DNA from: an uncultured Bacteroidota bacterium
GTDB taxonomy: Bacteria > Bacteroidota > Bacteroidia > Bacteroidales > CAIWKO01
Direction: 5' to 3'
Length of the DNA: 9,698 nucleotides
NCBI GenBank assembly: GCA_937934705.1
Contig: CALGYY010000223.1
Coordinates: 1 to 9,698, forward strand
Below are positions 6,507-9,698 of the stretch, piece after piece. The notes under the pieces are model-generated. The model worked only from the letters and a program-made list of their open reading frames with translations. It was not told the DNA's origin and made no database searches. The position numbers were made by a program, and so were the translations under genes. Numbering within the stretch: the first letter of the stretch is position 1; every line of letters begins with the position of its first letter.

Positions 6507-7252
6507 GAATACTGTTTTTTCCTGTTAATGAGGTGAATAATCAGTGATGTGGCAATATAGGCCAGAATAATAATGGGTACGGCAGTAAAAAAGAAAAGTA
6601 AAAGTAATAAAAAAGATGCAATCATAAAAATATAGCGCACGGCATTGGGACGGAAGGCTGCGCTTTTAAACTTCATGGCAAACAAAGGAAGGGGCGAAAG
6701 CATTAAAAGAGAAAGACTTACACACACGGTGAACAAGGTTACCGGATGGAGTACAAAAAAGAGTACATAGTCGTTGAAGGGGAAAAGCGGGCTTTCAAAG
6801 TTCCGGAAGATCAGGATGCCCAATGAAGCTACTGCCAGTCCCGCTGCGGGGGAAGGCAGGCCGATGAAGGAGTCGTGTTGCCTTTCATCGATATTGAATT
6901 TTGCAAGCCTTAAGGCAGCGCAAACGGGCAGCATCAGGGCAAGGGCAAAAACCCAGAGAGGAATCCCCGCATTCCATGCCTTGTTGCCCATCAGCATCAT
7001 GTTGAACATGATGGCACCCGGGGCCACGCCGAAGGAGACCACATCGGCCAGTGAATCGAGCTGCTTGCCCAGCTCACTTTTCACCTTAAGCAATCGTGCT
7101 GCAAAGCCATCCGTAAAATCGAAAACGGCAGCGGCCATGATCGCCATTCCTGCCCAGTCGAGCATTCCGTGAGACGTGAAGTGAAGCGACAGGCAACCGC
7201 ACACCAGGTTAAGTGCGGTAAGGCTGTTGGGGATTGATTTGCGTATGCTCAT
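6503..7252 (-). CDS. pssA: CDP-diacylglycerol--serine O-phosphatidyltransferase (phosphatidylserine synthase)
   Basis: This integral membrane enzyme transfers phosphatidyl groups from CDP-diacylglycerol to serine, the first step towards phosphatidylethanolamine. Counting from 7252 (249 residues), the CDP-alcohol phosphatidyltransferase signature is complete: D45, D48-G49, A52-R53, G62, D66 and D70, in the spacing DxxDGxxARx8Gx3Dx3D. The N-terminal IPNSLTALNLVCGCLSL is typical of PssA rather than PgsA, though the exact alcohol substrate is inferred. Several hydrophobic helices follow, ending in a Leu/Phe/Ile-rich pair before a short basic tail (NRKKQYS). I chose MSIRKSIPN as the start. A longer frame back to 7348 would add 32 unrelated residues and would run across the promoter at 7264-7271. 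It is the first gene of a likely operon with purS (4-base overlap) and the repeat protein. Confidence 0.92.
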   Translation of the reverse strand: MSIRKSIPNSLTALNLVCGCLSLHFTSHGMLDWAGMAIMAAAVFDFTDGFAARLLKVKSELGKQLDSLADVVSFGVAPGAIMFNMMLMGNKAWNAGIPLWVFALALMLPVCAALRLAKFNIDERQHDSFIGLPSPAAGLAVASLGILIFRNFESPLFPFNDYVLFFVLHPVTLFTVCVSLSLLMLSPLPLFAMKFKSAAFRPNAVRYIFMIASFLLLLLFFFTAVPIIILAYIATSLIIHLINRKKQYS

Positions 7253-7263
7253 AAATACGATTG

Positions 7264-7271
7264 CAAACCTA
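7264..7271 (-). promoter_or_regulatory. Bacteroidota -7 promoter element (TAggTTTG) for pssA
   Basis: The minus strand reads TAGGTTTG, a perfect TAnnTTTG match, 11 bases before the pssA ATG at 7252. The implied leader is only a few bases long. A TGTTCG on the minus strand near 7289-7294 is at about the right distance for a -33 element but is not a clean TTG. Confidence 0.55.
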
Positions 7272-7363
7272 ATAAAAAATTCAGTCGGCGAACAGATTTT
7301 ACTGTTTGTTGTTCCGCTTACTTTCTGCCTGCCGAATGTATCAAGCAAGAGGTAAAAAATGCC

Positions 7364-7371
7364 TATCTTTG
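7364..7371 (+). promoter_or_regulatory. Bacteroidota -7 promoter element (TATCTTTG) for the caspase gene
   Basis: TATCTTTG is a perfect match to TAnnTTTG. The predicted transcription start falls around 7376-7378. That is after the in-frame ATG at 7373 and about 50 bases before the ATG at 7427, so it supports 7427 as the true start. No clear TTG is present at -33. Confidence 0.55.
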
Positions 7372-7426
7372 TATGAAGCTCCCCGGAGGTTCATTCCGTA
7401 TTGTTTATGACTTCATTCTGAAATCT

Positions 7427-9698
7427 ATGAAGAGCCGAATCTCATTATTCCTGCTGACCTTTTTACTGACGGTCGTTACGGGCCTCGCCCAGACCAATAA
7501 TAAAGGCGTTAATATCAATGCACCCGGCAATACCGGATCCGGTAAGGTTTACGCCCTGATCGTCGGAATATCGAAGTACCAGAATGTCCCCGGTCTGAAC
7601 TATGCGGATGTGGATGCGTATAATTTCTATCATTACCTGATCTCTCCGGCCGGAGGCCGGGTCGACAGCAACAATATCCGTTTGCTGCTGAATGAAGAAG
7701 CCACATCGGCTAATATCTTCTCGGCTCTTGACTGGCTGCTGGAGAGTGCCAAAGAGGGTGAAACCGTTATGATCTACTTTTCCGGACATGGTGATCTGGA
7801 GACCAAGACCATGATGCAGAACGGTTTTCTGCTGGCGGCGGATGCCCCTAAATCCTGCTATATGGCGGGCGGCACCGTAGGTTTGTTCTATCTGCAAACC
7901 TACCTTTCAACCCTGATCGACCGCAACAAAGCCAAAGTGATCATGATCAGCGATGCCTGCAAATCGGGAAAACTGGCCGGAGGAACTGAAGGCGCCATGA
8001 ACACCACCCAGGCATTACAGCAACAGTGGAGTAATGTCATTAAGATCCTCTCGTCCCAGGCCGGTGAATTGTCGCAGGAAGGACAAAAATGGGGAAACGG
8101 TGCCGGGGTTTTCAGCTATTACCTGCTGAATGGCCTGAAGGGCCTGGCCGACATGAACAAGGATAAAAAAGTGACACTGCTGGAGGTCTTTATTTACCTT
8201 TCGGAAAATGTGGCTCGCGAAACAGGAAATACGCAAAATCCGGCCATTGTCGGAAATCAGAGTACGGTCCTCGCTTTTGTGGATGAGGCCACCCTTGCAG
8301 CGGTCAGCAAAATGGCCGAAGGTGAGCACGGGGACGGACAACTGGCCATGAAAGGGATCAACGACAATGTACTGAAACTGCTCGACCCCGGCGTACGCGA
8401 AACCTACGAGAAATTTCAGTATTGCGTCAGCAAAGGACACCTGCTGACAGGCCCCGATTCTACAGGAAATGCGTGGACCCACTATACGACGCTGACGCAG
8501 ATGGAAGGGGCAGAAAGTATCATCACCTCGGTCAAACGCAGCTTACTTGCAGGTTTGCAAAACAAATCACAGATCGCCATTAATAACTGGGTCAAAGGGG
8601 AAAAGATCCCGGACACCATCAGCACCTACACGGCTTATTATGAGCTATACTACGCCATGCAACTGATCGACTCTACATATATTCTGTACGATTATATACG
8701 TGCACGTTATCTGTTCTGGGAAAGTGTATATACCGACGACATCGGGCAGAAGCTGGCGATCATGCAGGAATGTGTAAGAATAGAACCCAATGCGCCTTTT
8801 GCCTATCACCAGTTGGGATCCATATACCAGGATCTGAAGGAGTATGACAAGGCGATCATGAATTACCGCAAAGCGATGGAGCTTGCGCCGGGCTGGACTT
8901 ACCCGATCAATGATATGGGGGTGGCTTACGACAATCTGGGAAAGACGGATTCCGCGATATACAGCTATCGTCTGGCACTCAGCGTTGACCCGAATTATCC
9001 GCTGGCATATAATAATCTTGCAAATATATACACAACGCTTGAACAATACGATACCGCCAGCCGCCTGATCGACAAGGCCATCGGCCTCAACCCTGACCGG
9101 GGACTATATTACATTACCAAAGGGATCATTTTCAGGAACCAGGAGAAGTATGAACAGGCCATACAACTGATGCAGGAAGGCATTCAGAAAGAGCCCGACG
9201 ATGCCGGCAATTACTACCAGATCGGGATCACATACCAGTACATGGGGAATTATCCCAAAGCCGTAACGAATTTCAAGCAGGCCATACAGCTCGACAATAC
9301 CGTGGCCAAGTACCACAAAGAGCTCGGAAGAACTTACGTTTATATGGAAAAGTATGAACGCGGCTTCGAGTCCATCCAGAAGTCGATTGATATCCGGCCC
9401 GGAGATGATGAGAACTATTCCATCATCGGACTGGCGTACAGCTACATGGGCAAGTACCTGGAATCCATTAAATATTACCGGAAGGCGCTGGAAATTGACT
9501 CGGCCAGCGACTTCAACTGGCGTAACCTGGGACGGGTTTACCGCTATATCGGGTATTATGATGAAGCCATTTCTGCCGGACTGAAGTCGGTTGAAATAAA
9601 CCCCGATGCCCCCTGGAGTTTCTATTATCTGAGTATGGCCTACAGTGCGGCCGCCCGTTACGACAGTGCCATATTATTTGCGCAGAAGGCGGTGGAGC
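7427..9698 (+). CDS. Exported caspase-family (C14) peptidase with C-terminal TPR array, 3' end beyond the window
   Basis: The frame is open from 7427 to the window end (757 complete codons plus one base, no stop). Residues 1-21 form a Sec signal peptide (MKSR, hydrophobic core, cleavage after GLA). Residues about 40-260 are a caspase/metacaspase p20-like domain: YALIVGISKYQ opens it, the catalytic His is H121 in YFSGHGD, and the catalytic Cys is C178 in ISDACKSG. Both dyad residues are present, so it should be an active cysteine peptidase. Residues about 260-455 are a mainly helical region I do not recognise. From 456 on there are TPRs. I chose 7427 over the in-frame ATG at 7373 because the signal peptide begins here and the earlier ATG precedes the predicted transcript start. 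A GGAGG at 7385-7389 is too far upstream (38 bases) to be its ribosome site. It is divergent from pssA. Its target and trigger are unknown. Confidence 0.9.
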   Translation, partial: MKSRISLFLLTFLLTVVTGLAQTNNKGVNINAPGNTGSGKVYALIVGISKYQNVPGLNYADVDAYNFYHYLISPAGGRVDSNNIRLLLNEEATSANIFSALDWLLESAKEGETVMIYFSGHGDLETKTMMQNGFLLAADAPKSCYMAGGTVGLFYLQTYLSTLIDRNKAKVIMISDACKSGKLAGGTEGAMNTTQALQQQWSNVIKILSSQAGELSQEGQKWGNGAGVFSYYLLNGLKGLADMNKDKKVTLLEVFIYLSENVARETGNTQNPAIVGNQSTVLAFVDEATLAAVSKMAEGEHGDGQLAMKGINDNVLKLLDPGVRETYEKFQYCVSKGHLLTGPDSTGNAWTHYTTLTQMEGAESIITSVKRSLLAGLQNKSQIAINNWVKGEKIPDTISTYTAYYELYYAMQLIDSTYILYDYIRARYLFWESVYTDDIGQKLAIMQECVRIEPNAPFAYHQLGSIYQDLKEYDKAIMNYRKAMELAPGWTYPINDMGVAYDNLGKTDSAIYSYRLALSVDPNYPLAYNNLANIYTTLEQYDTASRLIDKAIGLNPDRGLYYITKGIIFRNQEKYEQAIQLMQEGIQKEPDDAGNYYQIGITYQYMGNYPKAVTNFKQAIQLDNTVAKYHKELGRTYVYMEKYERGFESIQKSIDIRPGDDENYSIIGLAYSYMGKYLESIKYYRKALEIDSASDFNWRNLGRVYRYIGYYDEAISAGLKSVEINPDAPWSFYYLSMAYSAAARYDSAILFAQKAVE
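8792..9697 (+). repeat. TPR array: eight full 34-residue units and most of a ninth
   Basis: From residue 456, tetratricopeptide units follow each other with no gap or insertion. They begin APFAYHQLG, WTYPINDMG, YPLAYNNLA, RGLYYITKG, DAGNYYQIG, VAKYHKELG, DDENYSIIG and SDFNWRNLG, and then a ninth starting APWSFYYLS, cut after 30 residues by the window end. Most show the TPR pattern of Y at position 11, Y near 18 and A near 20, with P near 32. The array probably binds a partner or substrate peptide for the caspase domain. Confidence 0.93.

Noticed and set aside
7373..7426. An upstream in-frame ATG at 7373 as the start of the caspase protein.
   Set aside because: It would lie before the predicted transcription start and would put 18 extra residues ahead of a textbook signal peptide that begins at 7427.
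7463..9316. Several minus-strand frames (7463-7897, 8015-8482, 8645-9046, 9104-9316) opposite the caspase gene.
   Set aside because: The plus strand carries a continuous caspase-TPR frame with clear motifs over the whole stretch; the antisense products have no recognisable features.

Overview
The window reads as a stretch of a Bacteroidota (Bacteroidetes) chromosome, most likely the start of a draft or metagenome contig. Four things point there: promoter -7 elements of the TAnnTTTG type with no convincing Shine-Dalgarno sites, an enlarged IspG, a small secreted repeat protein that I recognise as the 7(1) septoil-knot type, and large exported proteins typical of that phylum. I cannot place it below phylum. 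The first 51 bases are not genomic. They are the Illumina TruSeq/P5 adapter with one mismatch, and they cut off the last codons of the first gene.

Layout. Bases 52-688 (minus) encode a glyoxalase-II-like metallo-beta-lactamase-fold hydrolase. It diverges from 857-4183 (plus), which encodes a 1108-residue envelope protein: signal peptide, degenerate gluzincin-like (peptidase-MA-like) domain, TolB-like beta-propeller, and an Omp85-type outer-membrane barrel. Its stop lies 8 bases from the stop of the convergent ispG (4192-5808, minus), the iron-sulfur enzyme of the MEP isoprenoid pathway. Further right, all on the minus strand, lies a likely operon read from 7252 down to 5868: pssA (phosphatidylserine synthase), purS (start overlaps the pssA stop by 4 bases) and the small repeat protein. 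It is closed by a strong intrinsic terminator at 5812-5850. That terminator ends only three bases before the GTG start of ispG, so how ispG is transcribed is an open question. From 7427 to the right edge runs an exported caspase-family (C14) peptidase with eight complete TPR units and most of a ninth; it is open at the window end and diverges from pssA.

The genes do not form one pathway. pssA-purS-repeat protein is the only likely operon. Envelope themes recur: phospholipid synthesis, an outer-membrane barrel protein, an exported knot-type protein and an exported caspase. The items most worth a second look are the pseudo-peptidase/propeller/barrel fusion, the six-fold YKSDA repeat with alternating cysteines, the Sec-exported caspase-TPR protein, and the terminator abutting ispG. 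I see no tRNA, rRNA, CRISPR array or insertion sequence, and no gene-free stretch longer than about 175 bases.
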